A stretch of 12,504 bases of DNA. It comes from Nitrospirales bacterium. Its GTDB lineage: Bacteria > Nitrospirota > Nitrospiria > Nitrospirales > UBA8639. The position numbers and the translations under genes are program-made. Below the pieces are notes generated by a model, which saw only the letters and a program-made list of their open reading frames with translations, was not told the DNA's origin and ran no database searches. Of the stretch, positions 1 through 8,052 are shown one piece after another. The DNA is taken from contig JAJDBO010000259.1 in NCBI GenBank assembly GCA_029261305.1, positions 1-12,504 of the forward strand, in the 5' to 3' direction. Each line of letters begins with the position of its first letter. Position 1 is the first letter of the stretch.

Positions 1-178
1 GGCGGAACGCGTGTATCGAGAAGACCTCGTTCATCATCCTCAAAGTGGGTGGTCGTTGTTTGGGTTAGTCCAAAGTTTGGAAGCACAAGGAAAGATCCAA
101 GAGGCAAAAGAGGTAGATATTCAATTCCAGGCTGCATGGACTGATGCGGATGTGACCTTAACAAGTTCTCGTTTTTGA
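1..178 (+). CDS. C-terminal end of a TPR-type protein (partial)
   Basis: Only the last 58 codons are in the window; the gene begins upstream of base 1 and stops at TGA 176-178. The peptide contains YREDLVHHPQSGWSLFGL followed by QSLEAQGKIQEAKE, a helix-turn-helix pair with TPR-like spacing, and ends in a short tail with SSRF. This resembles the C-terminus of a family of soluble proteins of roughly 500-600 residues with terminal TPR units, where a W-S-L-x-G-L signature precedes the last repeat. The family match is from memory of the pattern. The gene converges on the hydrolase at 220-1407 with only 41 bases between the stops, and no convincing terminator hairpin is visible there. Function cannot be stated from this fragment. 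Confidence 0.6.
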   Translation, partial: AERVYREDLVHHPQSGWSLFGLVQSLEAQGKIQEAKEVDIQFQAAWTDADVTLTSSRF

Positions 179-219
179 AAATGATAACAAAGCAATTTGT
201 GAAGAGAATCTCTGGAAAC

Positions 220-1407
220 CTACCTAATCACCGCAGTGAGAAAGCGCTCAATCGCAAACGTTGAAATTTGGCCGCATGGTCCGCTGAAATTTGCATCGCA
301 CCCATGCGTAGCCCAAGGCAAGCCTAAGTACATGTGCTGCACGTTTGTTTGACTCAGATGCCGGCTTAGACGTTCGCTTTGAGCTGGTGATACTAACTCA
401 TCTCGCTCACCATGAATCAGTAATGTCGGAGGGCTCGTTGGTCTCGCAAATTGAATCGGGGAAGCGGCATCGTAGAGTTCTCTGATCTGATTGGGGTTCC
501 CGCCAAGGTAATCCTCAAGAATTCCTTTGGTATCAAGAACGCTAGGGTTTGCTGGGTGAGCATAGGCATACAGCAAGTCTGCAGGTGAATAAAAAGCCAC
601 CACACCTCGTATTGCATCCGTCTCCAATGTATATCCCGCTAAAAGAGCAAGTTGTCCTCCCGCGGAACGTCCCAAGAGAACTAGTTGTTTGGGGTCTAGT
701 CCGAGGGTTGTTGCATTTTCAGTGAGAAACGCAACGGCGGCGCGAACATCTTCAAGAGCCGCAGGGAAGGGCCATTGTGGAGCCAAACGATAATTGATGG
801 CCGCGACGACATAGCCTCGTGCAGCAAGATAGGAATTGAGAGGCGTCAGTTGAGTCGAATCCCCACTGTTCCAACTGCCGCCATGAATAACGAGGACTCC
901 TGGGGCTAACGCCTTTTGATCGGGAGGGTGGTAGAGGTCAAGGGCTAACTCGTAATCATTGGTTTTGACATAGGTCTGACGTGAAAGCGTGACTTGAGGA
1001 GAGTGTACGCCTCGGAATAAATCCGCCAGTACAAGAGGCGCAGCCCTGGCTGGTGCGTAGGGCCTTGATGTTGGTTTGGTTTCGCAAAACGCGTCCGCCA
1101 ATTTCACGGGTGTTTGGTGTGCGTTGGGTATTGCTTGAAAAAGCGGCAACAGAAAGAGGAGCACGCTACAAAATCCAAGCAAAGCTCCGATTCGACCACA
1201 CCAGGATCGTCGCCAGCCAGGCCATAACGGGAGCAGCGCTAAAGGGATGACCCAATATCCCCATTCGGTCACAAGGATCGTGGGTTTCCAAAGCGATGCT
1301 GTCGGTGTCGGGATAAGCACTAGCAATGATAGGGCAAAGCAGATCCCACCCAAAACAACGCTTAGGTAGTGAGATGGAAATCGTTTTGGGGAAGATAAAT
1401 CTTTCAC
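220..1407 (-). CDS. Membrane-anchored alpha/beta hydrolase (esterase/lipase-like)
   Basis: A 395-residue protein. The N-terminal ~95 residues carry about three hydrophobic segments (roughly 14-34, 50-64, 73-92). A catalytic domain of the hormone-sensitive-lipase/carboxylesterase type follows. The oxyanion-hole motif HGGSW is at 175-179, the nucleophile motif GRSAGG gives Ser248, Asp336 lies in HGERDELVS, and His368 lies in WATHGC, so the triad is complete. It should hydrolyse an ester of unknown identity, with the catalytic domain probably on the outer face of the inner membrane. The start is GTG at 1407, with no strong Shine-Dalgarno; no other in-frame start precedes the first membrane segment. 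It lies 24 bases after the barrel gene stop and is probably the last gene of the minus-strand operon. Fold and triad are confident; the role in the operon is unknown. Confidence 0.85.
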   Translation of the reverse strand: MKDLSSPKRFPSHYLSVVLGGICFALSLLVLIPTPTASLWKPTILVTEWGYWVIPLALLPLWPGWRRSWCGRIGALLGFCSVLLFLLPLFQAIPNAHQTPVKLADAFCETKPTSRPYAPARAAPLVLADLFRGVHSPQVTLSRQTYVKTNDYELALDLYHPPDQKALAPGVLVIHGGSWNSGDSTQLTPLNSYLAARGYVVAAINYRLAPQWPFPAALEDVRAAVAFLTENATTLGLDPKQLVLLGRSAGGQLALLAGYTLETDAIRGVVAFYSPADLLYAYAHPANPSVLDTKGILEDYLGGNPNQIRELYDAASPIQFARPTSPPTLLIHGERDELVSPAQSERLSRHLSQTNVQHMYLGLPWATHGCDANFSGPCGQISTFAIERFLTAVIR

Positions 1408-1431
1408 GGTCGAATTACTATAATGATAGTT

Positions 1432-2784
1432 TTAAAAAGACCACGAAATTCCTCCGACAAACATTCGCGGTTGCCCAGGAAAATAATTTACGTCCGCGAC
1501 TGGTGTTTGATTGGTATTGAGCTGCGAGTTGAAAAAGAATTGGGTTGAGGGTCCAGTTTCGTTGGTCAGATTGAGAATGCCTAAAGTCACTTCCAAATTT
1601 TCTGGTGCATTAGGAATTGCAGGTGTATATCGGCCAGTCAAATCAAATGTGGTCAATGATGAAAGCGTTGTCACGTTCGCTTCATCAGGGCGTGGTCCGA
1701 TGTAGTTCGCCTGTAGCGTCGCGGATAATCCATTTTCCCATTCTGATGTTACTCCCATTTGGCTTGTGAGGTTTGGTGCCAGGGGGACCTCCTGTCCTGT
1801 TTGACGGAATTCCGCCTGAGAGGCAGAGAGGTTTCCAAAAAGGGTAAGCCCATTCGATAGATTCATCTGAGCTCTCAGGTTGGTGCCGAACCGTCTGGAC
1901 GGACCGCCATCCTCAATGGTTTCTCCATCTTCAAGAAAACGTAAGTCAGACTGAAGGTCGGCTGACCATAGAGAAGCCATCAACTCAATTCCATCCCATG
2001 GCTGTGTTCGAATTCCTCCTTCGAAAGCTGTCATTCGGCTCAGCCTTTCTTCAAGGGTGCTGCCTTTGGGTTCCCGATCATCAGGATTGTAAAATCCAGT
2101 TCCCACGTTCAGGAACCATTCGGTGCCAAACCAGGGGCCGAGAATCACATTGCCCTTGAAACTTGGGATGACGTCATTGTTCTCACCGTTGGGTTCTTTG
2201 GAGCATGTGGTGCGGCAGACTCTTTGCACATCAAAGGATACGACATCGAGTCGAACATCTCCAAGCACACGAAGCCACGGCAACGGTTGAGTTTGAAGAG
2301 TCACATAAGGAGCATACATGCCATCCAGAAGGTTGAGAGGCGTGGCCCCGGAAAATTCCTCGCCTGGTGAAGGAGGGCGATAGCCGACGAGAGCCTGATC
2401 CAAACGGGTTTGAATCCCAAGTGAAAGTGTTCCTGGAATATTGAACATTCTCCCTGTTTGTTGAAAACCAACATTGCTCTGATACACAAACTGGCGATCA
2501 ATGAATGTGGTGGGATCCCAATTTACAGGATCGTTGATATAAGAAGAAAAGTCGGAAAGAGGATCGTCCTCATCGACATTGCCAGAAATTTCGGCGAAAA
2601 ATCGCTTTTCAAGACCGAGTGATTTTTGATAGGCGAGAGAGCCCGGAGTTTGTACAACCCATGTTTGGTCTATGCCAAGATCATACAATTGTGCCTGTCC
2701 AGGAATGCTCATGACAAAAACGGTGAGCAGGAGCAGCAGAAGGCACGCGTAACGATGTGTGTGTGAAAATAGTCGAGTATTCAT
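1432..2784 (-). CDS. TonB-dependent-receptor-like outer-membrane beta-barrel lacking a plug domain
   Basis: A 450-residue protein. I set the start at ATG 2784 because a signal peptide begins there (R-rich n-region, LLLLLLTVFVM core, SIPGQAQ before the probable cleavage site). A longer frame reaching 2937 would run inside the upstream transporter gene. The Shine-Dalgarno is weak. The mature part is rich in alternating aromatic/polar strands, with phrases typical of the C-terminal half of TonB-dependent receptors: FDLTGRYTP, LGILNLTNE, YFPGQPRMF, and a final strand ending WSF with terminal Phe, the Bam recognition pattern. The usual ~130-residue plug and a recognisable TonB box are missing: strand-like sequence begins soon after the signal peptide. 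It could be a plugless pore, a receptor remnant, or another barrel class. It follows the UreH-like gene by 53 bases, so metal passage across the outer membrane is possible but unproven. Confidence 0.75.
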   Translation of the reverse strand: MNTRLFSHTHRYACLLLLLLTVFVMSIPGQAQLYDLGIDQTWVVQTPGSLAYQKSLGLEKRFFAEISGNVDEDDPLSDFSSYINDPVNWDPTTFIDRQFVYQSNVGFQQTGRMFNIPGTLSLGIQTRLDQALVGYRPPSPGEEFSGATPLNLLDGMYAPYVTLQTQPLPWLRVLGDVRLDVVSFDVQRVCRTTCSKEPNGENNDVIPSFKGNVILGPWFGTEWFLNVGTGFYNPDDREPKGSTLEERLSRMTAFEGGIRTQPWDGIELMASLWSADLQSDLRFLEDGETIEDGGPSRRFGTNLRAQMNLSNGLTLFGNLSASQAEFRQTGQEVPLAPNLTSQMGVTSEWENGLSATLQANYIGPRPDEANVTTLSSLTTFDLTGRYTPAIPNAPENLEVTLGILNLTNETGPSTQFFFNSQLNTNQTPVADVNYFPGQPRMFVGGISWSF

Positions 2785-2837
2785 GGTGAAGAGATAGCAT
2801 TGAAAGTTAAAAATTGTCTTACGAAAACACCTTTCAC

Positions 2838-3539
2838 TTAAGACGACAGAGTGACACTCCAGGCAAAGTACAAACCGAATGACACCGCGACCATGCCGAT
2901 CATACCTTGAGCTGGTTGTTGCCAACCGGATATCCACTTTCCGAAAAAGGCAAATGGCATACTCATAATCGCGCTCATGAGCAGCATGCCTCCGATCGAT
3001 CCCAAACCGAAGACTAAAATATAGAGAAGCCCTTGCACGGTTGAGGTTATGGTGGTCATGACCGCCAGAAGCAATGCGGCACTGCCGGCTAAACCGTGGA
3101 TGATTCCGATAGCAAAGGTCTTCGTGTGTGAACGAGGCCCATGATGCTGATGATTCGTTGGTCTACTTTTGCTGTGGAGATGAATGTGGGCATGGTCAGG
3201 ACCATCGTGGGAATGTGTGTGCCGGTGAAGGCCAAGCTCTTTGGCTGATTGCCAGATCAGGTGTCCGCCCAGAGCCACGATCATCATGGCTACGGCGAAT
3301 TCCATTCCTTTCGAGAGCGAAGGAGGAATGGTGAGTTGAAGGGCGAGGACGGCAAGTCCCACAAGCGCAAGTGACGTGGTATGTCCCAATCCCCACATGG
3401 CCCCGAGCAGCGATGAGTGGCGAATAGATCGTTCTCGACTCGCCATGGTGCTCATAGCTACGAGATGATCCGGATCAAAGGCATGCATGAGCCCGACAGT
3501 GAAGCCGAGTGACAACGATGTAAGGATGATAGGTTCCAT
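2838..3539 (-). CDS. UreH/NiCoT-family nickel (cobalt) transporter-like membrane protein
   Basis: A 233-residue polytopic membrane protein with about six hydrophobic segments. Residues 19-25 read HAFDPDH, matching the HAxDxDH metal-site signature in helix II of Ni/Co transporters. GLGHT (His53) and IIHGLAGSAAL (His148) match further conserved positions of the UreH-type branch. A cytosolic-type loop at about 105-139 holds many His residues, for instance HRHTHSHD and NHQHHG. Family knowledge points to Ni2+ or Co2+ transport across the inner membrane; direction cannot be told from sequence. The start ATG 3539 has a good AAGGAG upstream. It begins 12 bases after the NicO-type gene stop, so the two are surely co-transcribed. 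No urease or hydrogenase structural gene is in view, so metal supply to those enzymes is not supported locally. Confidence 0.82.
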   Translation of the reverse strand: MEPIILTSLSLGFTVGLMHAFDPDHLVAMSTMASRERSIRHSSLLGAMWGLGHTTSLALVGLAVLALQLTIPPSLSKGMEFAVAMMIVALGGHLIWQSAKELGLHRHTHSHDGPDHAHIHLHSKSRPTNHQHHGPRSHTKTFAIGIIHGLAGSAALLLAVMTTITSTVQGLLYILVFGLGSIGGMLLMSAIMSMPFAFFGKWISGWQQPAQGMIGMVAVSFGLYFAWSVTLSS

Positions 3540-3551
3540 GATGATTCTCCT

Positions 3552-5066
3552 TCAGATAAACAAGTCTGAGATGAGGCCAGTTTCAATAAATGAGCGAACA
3601 GCAATGATCAGTCCCAAAGGTACGATGATTGCCGGAGAAACATAGGGTAAATACCGAAGCCAAGGGCTGTCGCCACGCCATCGTTGAAAGAATCCCCGTG
3701 CGGAAACCAACAGCAGGCCAATTGTGACGAGTACGAGCGCCAATCCTGCACTGAAGGCGACAATGAGTAACATGCCGAAGCCGATACGGTTGAGGGCGAC
3801 GGCGCTTAACAGTACGACGAGTGCCGCTGGGCAAGGGATCATGCCGCCGGTGATCCCTAGCGTGAGTAGTGAACGAAGTGAAGTGGTTTCTCCCTCTCCG
3901 TGACTATGAGAAGAATGATTATGCGAATGCCCGTGGTGGTGGTGCTCACCATGTGTATGATGATGACCGTCATGCTGATGACGGAATGTTTTGGTAATTC
4001 TTTGCAACAAGAGAAGGCCTGTTCCCATGATCAAGAGTCCGGATGTTACGCCGAGCCAGGGGTAGACTTGCTCTGGGAAAAAATATTGCGATGCAAAAAG
4101 GGTGACCGCACCCAAGGCAAACACGCCAATGGTGTGACTGGCTGTCACAGTGAGTCCAAGAAGCAAGGCATGCCAGGGGGTTCCTCGTGATCCCACTAAG
4201 TATGCGGCCACAAGTGTTTTGCCATGCCCGGGTTCCAGGGCGTGAAAGGCGCCTAAGCCAAGTGCCACGGCCATGGCAAGGATGCCCGTGCTGAAGGTGA
4301 TATCTGAAGAAGCCATGAGTTCCGTAAACGTGTTCTGGGGAGAGGTCTTACCTGTGGCCTTTGCTGTGATCGAAGGAAGAGGGGAGACTCCTTCAGTCGT
4401 AGACTGTTGCGGGGAAGCGAATGCGAAATTCAGAGTGGCTTGACGAACTTGGGGCGGTGTTTGAAGCAGGTCTTGTTGATACGTTGTCAGTTGCGCGCTT
4501 TGGCTCACCTGAGAAACTGAAGATTCAGTGAATGTCATCCCGTCTGCGGGACGAGCAATGATTTCTTTCCATCCCCTGCGATCGGGGAAATTACGATCTT
4601 CATAGACCAAAGTTCCATTGGGTGTTGGCAGTGAGGCCTCATAGAGTATTTTTATGCGCAAGGTCGGAAGTTCTCCTGCACCTGGTGGAAAGGTTACCTC
4701 CGTTGAATGAACCGTGAATGGTAACCGTGTTTCATTGATGGTGAGGAAGAGTCCTGCTGCAAGAGCTTTGGCCTTTTGTTGCAGATACTGGTTCGTTTTT
4801 GAGTGACTTGGCTCTGGCACGATCTCATGTTGTTGCATTTCCTGGAACGTGGGAATTTCTGCCATGTCGATGATATATCGAACCTGGATCATCTCTTGTT
4901 CGATTTCCAATTCCGAGAATTGATTGATGCTGAAGTTTCCCATTGGATGAGCCATCACGTGAAATGGCAGGATGAATCCGAATGCGTTCAGCATCAGAAA
5001 GAAATGAACTGACACGATCAATCGAATAATTAGGTTATGCTTGAAGATTCGACTCATGTGTTTCAT
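3552..5066 (-). CDS. NicO/RcnA-type nickel/cobalt transporter with N-terminal extracytoplasmic domain
   Basis: A 504-residue protein. An N-terminal hydrophobic segment (about 11-38) looks like a signal peptide ending HVMA, so the mature chain would begin HPMGNFSINQF. Residues ~40-250 form a hydrophilic domain presumed periplasmic. Residues ~255-500 form a NicO transporter domain with HALEPGHGK at 275-283, His311 in ASHTIG, a very His-rich loop at about 363-390, and GGMIPCPAA at about 407-415. The family includes the Ni/Co efflux protein RcnA and related permeases, so export of Ni2+/Co2+ is the likeliest activity, though the substrate is not proven. It is longer than RcnA (~270 residues) because of the N-terminal domain. 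The start at ATG 5066 has GAGGAA upstream and overlaps the TPR gene stop by 32 bases, suggesting translational coupling. A second ATG lies nine bases downstream. Confidence 0.85.
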   Translation of the reverse strand: MKHMSRIFKHNLIIRLIVSVHFFLMLNAFGFILPFHVMAHPMGNFSINQFSELEIEQEMIQVRYIIDMAEIPTFQEMQQHEIVPEPSHSKTNQYLQQKAKALAAGLFLTINETRLPFTVHSTEVTFPPGAGELPTLRIKILYEASLPTPNGTLVYEDRNFPDRRGWKEIIARPADGMTFTESSVSQVSQSAQLTTYQQDLLQTPPQVRQATLNFAFASPQQSTTEGVSPLPSITAKATGKTSPQNTFTELMASSDITFSTGILAMAVALGLGAFHALEPGHGKTLVAAYLVGSRGTPWHALLLGLTVTASHTIGVFALGAVTLFASQYFFPEQVYPWLGVTSGLLIMGTGLLLLQRITKTFRHQHDGHHHTHGEHHHHGHSHNHSSHSHGEGETTSLRSLLTLGITGGMIPCPAALVVLLSAVALNRIGFGMLLIVAFSAGLALVLVTIGLLLVSARGFFQRWRGDSPWLRYLPYVSPAIIVPLGLIIAVRSFIETGLISDLFI

Positions 5067-6414
5067 GGCTTTCCTCGTCAGCTTTCACAGATAACGACAA
5101 TTCTTCCAGCGCGGTTTTTGCTAGGGTGGCTCCACGGGGCGAAAAATACGGATTCAACCTGAGGGCTTGTGTTAAGTAAGTTTTCGCTTGTTCCGTGTTG
5201 CCCATGTCCTTGGCAATCATGCCAGCGTGATAAAGCAGCGAAGCATCTTTGGTATCCAAGCGTAAGGCTTGTTCCATGGTCTGCCACGCTTCAGTTGTCC
5301 GTCCCATCTGGTAATACACCCAGGCAAGAGCATCTTGCGTGTAGATATCGCTCCGCCGATTCTGTTCTGCCTTGGCGAGTTGCAGCGCCTTTTCTAAATT
5401 TCGTTGATGGTCGGCATAGAACAACGCGAGTTGTCGGCTATACATGATTCCATTCAGGTCATTGACCTGTTCGATGAATTCCACGAGTTGGTATTGATGT
5501 TCGGCCTGCTCCTCTTGCCCGGCTAACGCGTATAAGTCCCCCAAATAGCCAATCATGTCCGGTGCAGGAACCGTGGCAATGGCTTGCTCGTAGTGTGAAA
5601 TCGCCTCAGTGTATTGTTGTTGTCCCGCTCGAATTTGGCCCATTCCCGCATGCGCCATGTAGTAGTTGGGGAAGACCTCCAAGGCTTGCTGATAAGCGGA
5701 CTCAGCTTGTTCGAGTTGTCCTTGGTAAAAATGCAGATGGCCGTATTGTACTAATGTCCAGGCCAAAGGTTCCGGGTTTCGCCGAGCACCGCCACGTATC
5801 GCCATGCTCATAAATTCCGTGGCTCCCTCCAGATCCCCGTGAAGTGTTCGCATATAGGCGGCCCGGGTGTAGGCTGGCAGTCCGGGTCGTCGATCCATCA
5901 TTTGTTGAAAGGCATCGACGGCATTGGAATAGTCGCCGAGTTCCGTGTAGGCGTCGCCAAGCAATCCATAGACCCAATAGTCTTCCGGACGTTGTTGTTG
6001 AAGTTGTTTGGTTAACACGAGCGCCCCAGAAAAATCGTGTTTCCCTAGAGCTATCCACGCCAACACGCGCTTGGCTGCATAGTGATCTGGCTGTTGAGCC
6101 AACACTTGTTGGATAGCGGACTCAGCTTTGACGTAATAGCCGGAGTCTCCTGACTCGCGCGCTTTGCGCATAAAGGCTTCTGCCAGTTTGGTGTATCCCG
6201 AAAGATCCTCGGCGTTTCGAGTAATCATGGCTTTCGCTCGTTGAAGGGCTCGATCGGCCTGAGTTTTTGGAGCTGGGGAAATAGTCTCAGCGGAGGCCTT
6301 TGTGCCCCTGCTTGAGTGTTCCGAAAAATCAAAATTCGAAATGAGTGTGATACCGTAGATGCTGATTCCTACGATTCCCACTCCTATGAAGATCCGAGAA
6401 AGAGATGTCCACAT
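5035..6414 (-). CDS. Membrane-anchored tetratricopeptide-repeat protein
   Basis: A 459-residue protein from ATG 6414. I chose this start because it directly precedes a hydrophobic anchor (SRIFIGVGIVGISIYGITLI, about residues 6-25), has GGAG upstream, and lies after the preceding gene's stop; the frame extends to 6519 but would overlap that gene. After a linker rich in Ser, Thr, Ala and Pro, roughly ten TPR-like helix pairs fill residues ~60 to 440, with consensus features such as YWVYGLLGDAYTELGDYSNA, HLHFYQGQLEQAESAYQQAL and LLYHAGMIAKDMGNTEQAKT. The anchor plus soluble repeats predicts a periplasm-facing scaffold held in the inner membrane, binding other operon products; the partner is unknown. 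It sits between the DUF4331 gene (61-base gap with a hairpin) and the NicO gene (32-base overlap). There is no enzymatic motif. Confidence 0.88.
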   Translation of the reverse strand: MWTSLSRIFIGVGIVGISIYGITLISNFDFSEHSSRGTKASAETISPAPKTQADRALQRAKAMITRNAEDLSGYTKLAEAFMRKARESGDSGYYVKAESAIQQVLAQQPDHYAAKRVLAWIALGKHDFSGALVLTKQLQQQRPEDYWVYGLLGDAYTELGDYSNAVDAFQQMMDRRPGLPAYTRAAYMRTLHGDLEGATEFMSMAIRGGARRNPEPLAWTLVQYGHLHFYQGQLEQAESAYQQALEVFPNYYMAHAGMGQIRAGQQQYTEAISHYEQAIATVPAPDMIGYLGDLYALAGQEEQAEHQYQLVEFIEQVNDLNGIMYSRQLALFYADHQRNLEKALQLAKAEQNRRSDIYTQDALAWVYYQMGRTTEAWQTMEQALRLDTKDASLLYHAGMIAKDMGNTEQAKTYLTQALRLNPYFSPRGATLAKTALEELSLSVKADEESHETHESNLQA

Positions 6415-6433
6415 AACGGCTCCGTTCCTGAAG

Positions 6434-6463
6434 CAGGAGGCATCACGGTTGCGATGCCTCCTG
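6434..6463 (-). promoter_or_regulatory. Intercistronic 11-bp perfect stem-loop after the DUF4331 gene
   Basis: CAGGAGGCATC (6434-6444) pairs perfectly with GATGCCTCCTG (6453-6463) around an eight-base loop. It lies in the 61-base gap between the DUF4331 stop and the TPR start. On the transcribed strand the stem is followed by CTTCAGGAACGG and no U-run, so it does not look like a simple intrinsic terminator. A 3' mRNA stabiliser, a processing site, or a partial attenuator lowering downstream expression fits better. The stem is seen directly; its role is inferred. Confidence 0.75.
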
Positions 6464-6475
6464 GATAAAAGTGGA

Positions 6476-7972
6476 TTAATGATGTGGGTGATTTCGGCCA
6501 TTCTGTGGAGTCGCGGCATAAGGCATCACGGCATTAAATGTGATGTCGTTCTCCGCAACTTTATCGATGTTCAATCCAGCGGTGTTTCCATCATTGAAGA
6601 GCAAGGGAGGACTCACGCGTAAATCGCTCGCGCCAGCTATGACCGTGATGTCAATCACGTCATCGCCGAATCGTCGACCATTTGGAAATCCACCCGAAAC
6701 CGTGCCATCACCAAAGAGTCCTGGCTGCACCGTGCTCTGTAAGGTGTCTCCACCAAAAATGCCAAGGCGGTGGAACGTGGCATCACCGTTATCGGCTAAG
6801 CGAGCGGGACCAGTTGAAAGGTCCACCTTGATCATGTCAGGAATGAAAATGCCCGCCAGGTCAAATCGATTGGTCAACAGGCTTGGATCCAGGTCAAACA
6901 ATGGTTGTAAAACGGCGACCAACTCTGGGGTCAACGCGTATTGCTCAAACAGTTGCTTGTCCTGGGTTGGAGAGGTTCGGCTATAACGGTCTTTATCTTT
7001 GTTCGCGATGAAGGCTTCGTTAAACAACGGGGCTCCCTGTCGTGCCACCTGGACCATGTGACCTTTAAACCCACCCTTCTTAAATTTTCCAAAGAATTTT
7101 CCGAGTACCGGAAATTTGGCGCGGCTCGTGGTCGCATACACTCCGACGATTTGGTTCGATCCACCAATTTCACTGATGGGGATCTGCAGCACGATCGTGT
7201 GAATATTAAACCCGCCTTGGCTGTCGAAGGGTTTGTTGGGTCCTGCAAAGGTTAAATCCAAATCAAAGATGGATTGGATGTCGGCATAAAATCCGTCATC
7301 TCGCTGCCCGGCAAATGCACGGTATCCCCGATTGAGTTCGGCGATGGCGCGTTGGGTATACTGGTCGAGATTATTTTCATCGTCCACGCCATTTTTGGCA
7401 GGATTCTCACCATTGTTCTCTTGGTTGTAGAACCGGGTGAGTAGACCTTGGTTGTTGGGTGGGACATGGCCACTGCCGAGCCTGGATTGACCACGCCGAT
7501 ATCCATACCGGTGATCGACCTTCGTGACTTTGTACGTTTGTCGAAGGTTTTGATTAACATCGAATCCTTTATTATCAATGTTTCCTTCTAATGGACTCAG
7601 AAACGATTGGAGAATCGTGTTCTTGTTTTTAAACTTCGTGTCGAAGCGGAACTGGTAGCTCAGCGTTTTCCGTCCTTTTTTTAAATCTTTGTCTCCAATG
7701 GCCACGTGAATTTCGTAGAGAACATTGTCGTCGAATCGATAATTATTCGGGCCGATACCAGGTTCTTCGAACGGGTACACGCCCAACGCGGTAGTGAGGT
7801 ATTCTTCTCCGTTGACATCACTGACAAACGCATACACGTCGGTCGTGTTCGCTGGATCATCAAAGGTGATCTGTGGCGCATCCATATGACTGGATGCCAT
7901 GACTGAAGGGGTCTGCATTCCAGGGAGTGCAGACAATGCAAGTAAGGTTAAGGCTGTGATTGACTTTTTCAT
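6476..7972 (-). CDS. Secreted DUF4331-family protein, full length
   Basis: A 498-residue protein. The start ATG 7972 is supported by AAAGGAAA six bases upstream and by the signal peptide that begins there (MKKSITALTLLALSALPG, cleavage likely after VMA at residue 26). The mature protein opens with SSHMDAP followed by DPANTTDVYAFV, the conserved beginning of the DUF4331 family. Further family-like stretches are VLYEIHV, LSYQFRFDTKF, VLQIPISEIGG and QIVGVYATTS; a Gly/Asp-rich C-terminal half includes GRRFGDDVIDITV, and the chain ends HPHH. The family is extracytoplasmic and, as far as I know, of undefined function; the early His/Asp residues and C-terminal His cluster could bind metal, which is inference. 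It is flanked by hairpins at 7995-8012 and 6434-6463 and preceded by a short paralogue, which suggests it is the main secreted product of the operon. Confidence 0.88.
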   Translation of the reverse strand: MKKSITALTLLALSALPGMQTPSVMASSHMDAPQITFDDPANTTDVYAFVSDVNGEEYLTTALGVYPFEEPGIGPNNYRFDDNVLYEIHVAIGDKDLKKGRKTLSYQFRFDTKFKNKNTILQSFLSPLEGNIDNKGFDVNQNLRQTYKVTKVDHRYGYRRGQSRLGSGHVPPNNQGLLTRFYNQENNGENPAKNGVDDENNLDQYTQRAIAELNRGYRAFAGQRDDGFYADIQSIFDLDLTFAGPNKPFDSQGGFNIHTIVLQIPISEIGGSNQIVGVYATTSRAKFPVLGKFFGKFKKGGFKGHMVQVARQGAPLFNEAFIANKDKDRYSRTSPTQDKQLFEQYALTPELVAVLQPLFDLDPSLLTNRFDLAGIFIPDMIKVDLSTGPARLADNGDATFHRLGIFGGDTLQSTVQPGLFGDGTVSGGFPNGRRFGDDVIDITVIAGASDLRVSPPLLFNDGNTAGLNIDKVAENDITFNAVMPYAATPQNGRNHPHH

Positions 7973-7994
7973 GATGTGTTTCCTTTCAAGGTGA

Positions 7995-8012
7995 GGCTGC
8001 TTTACCGCAGCC
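7995..8012 (-). promoter_or_regulatory. Hairpin in the leader of the full-length DUF4331 gene
   Basis: GGCTGC (7995-8000) and GCAGCC (8007-8012) form a perfect six-base-pair GC-rich stem around TTTACC. It lies in the 80-base gap upstream of the DUF4331 start, 22 bases before the ATG and just outside the ribosome binding site. There is no U-run after it, so termination is unlikely. A 5' stabiliser or an RNase-limiting structure fits its place. The stem is short and could be chance on its own; the second hairpin after the same gene makes it more notable. Confidence 0.5.
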
Positions 8013-8052
8013 AATATGTTTGTGGTTGAAATATTTTTGAAATCCATTTGCG

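Noticed and set aside
179..219. Possible bidirectional terminator between the TPR fragment and the hydrolase
   Set aside because: Only very short self-complementary bits such as AGAGAATCTCT, which cannot form a stable hairpin, are present.
2785..2937. N-terminal extension of the barrel protein to 2937
   Set aside because: The extension lies mostly within the UreH-like gene and would bury the signal peptide; ATG 2784 places the leader at the N-terminus.
3900..3990. Repetitive CAT/ATG-rich stretch as a tandem repeat or CRISPR-like array
   Set aside because: It encodes the His-rich loop of the NicO transporter; there are no regular spacers.
3900..4190. Plus-strand ORF rich in Met and Val opposite the NicO gene
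   Set aside because: It is the antisense of the His-codon-rich loop, has no ribosome site or family pattern, and lies wholly inside a confident gene.
6540..6986. 148-residue plus-strand ORF opposite the DUF4331 gene
   Set aside because: A shadow frame with Ser/Pro/Asn-rich composition, no start signal and no family motif.
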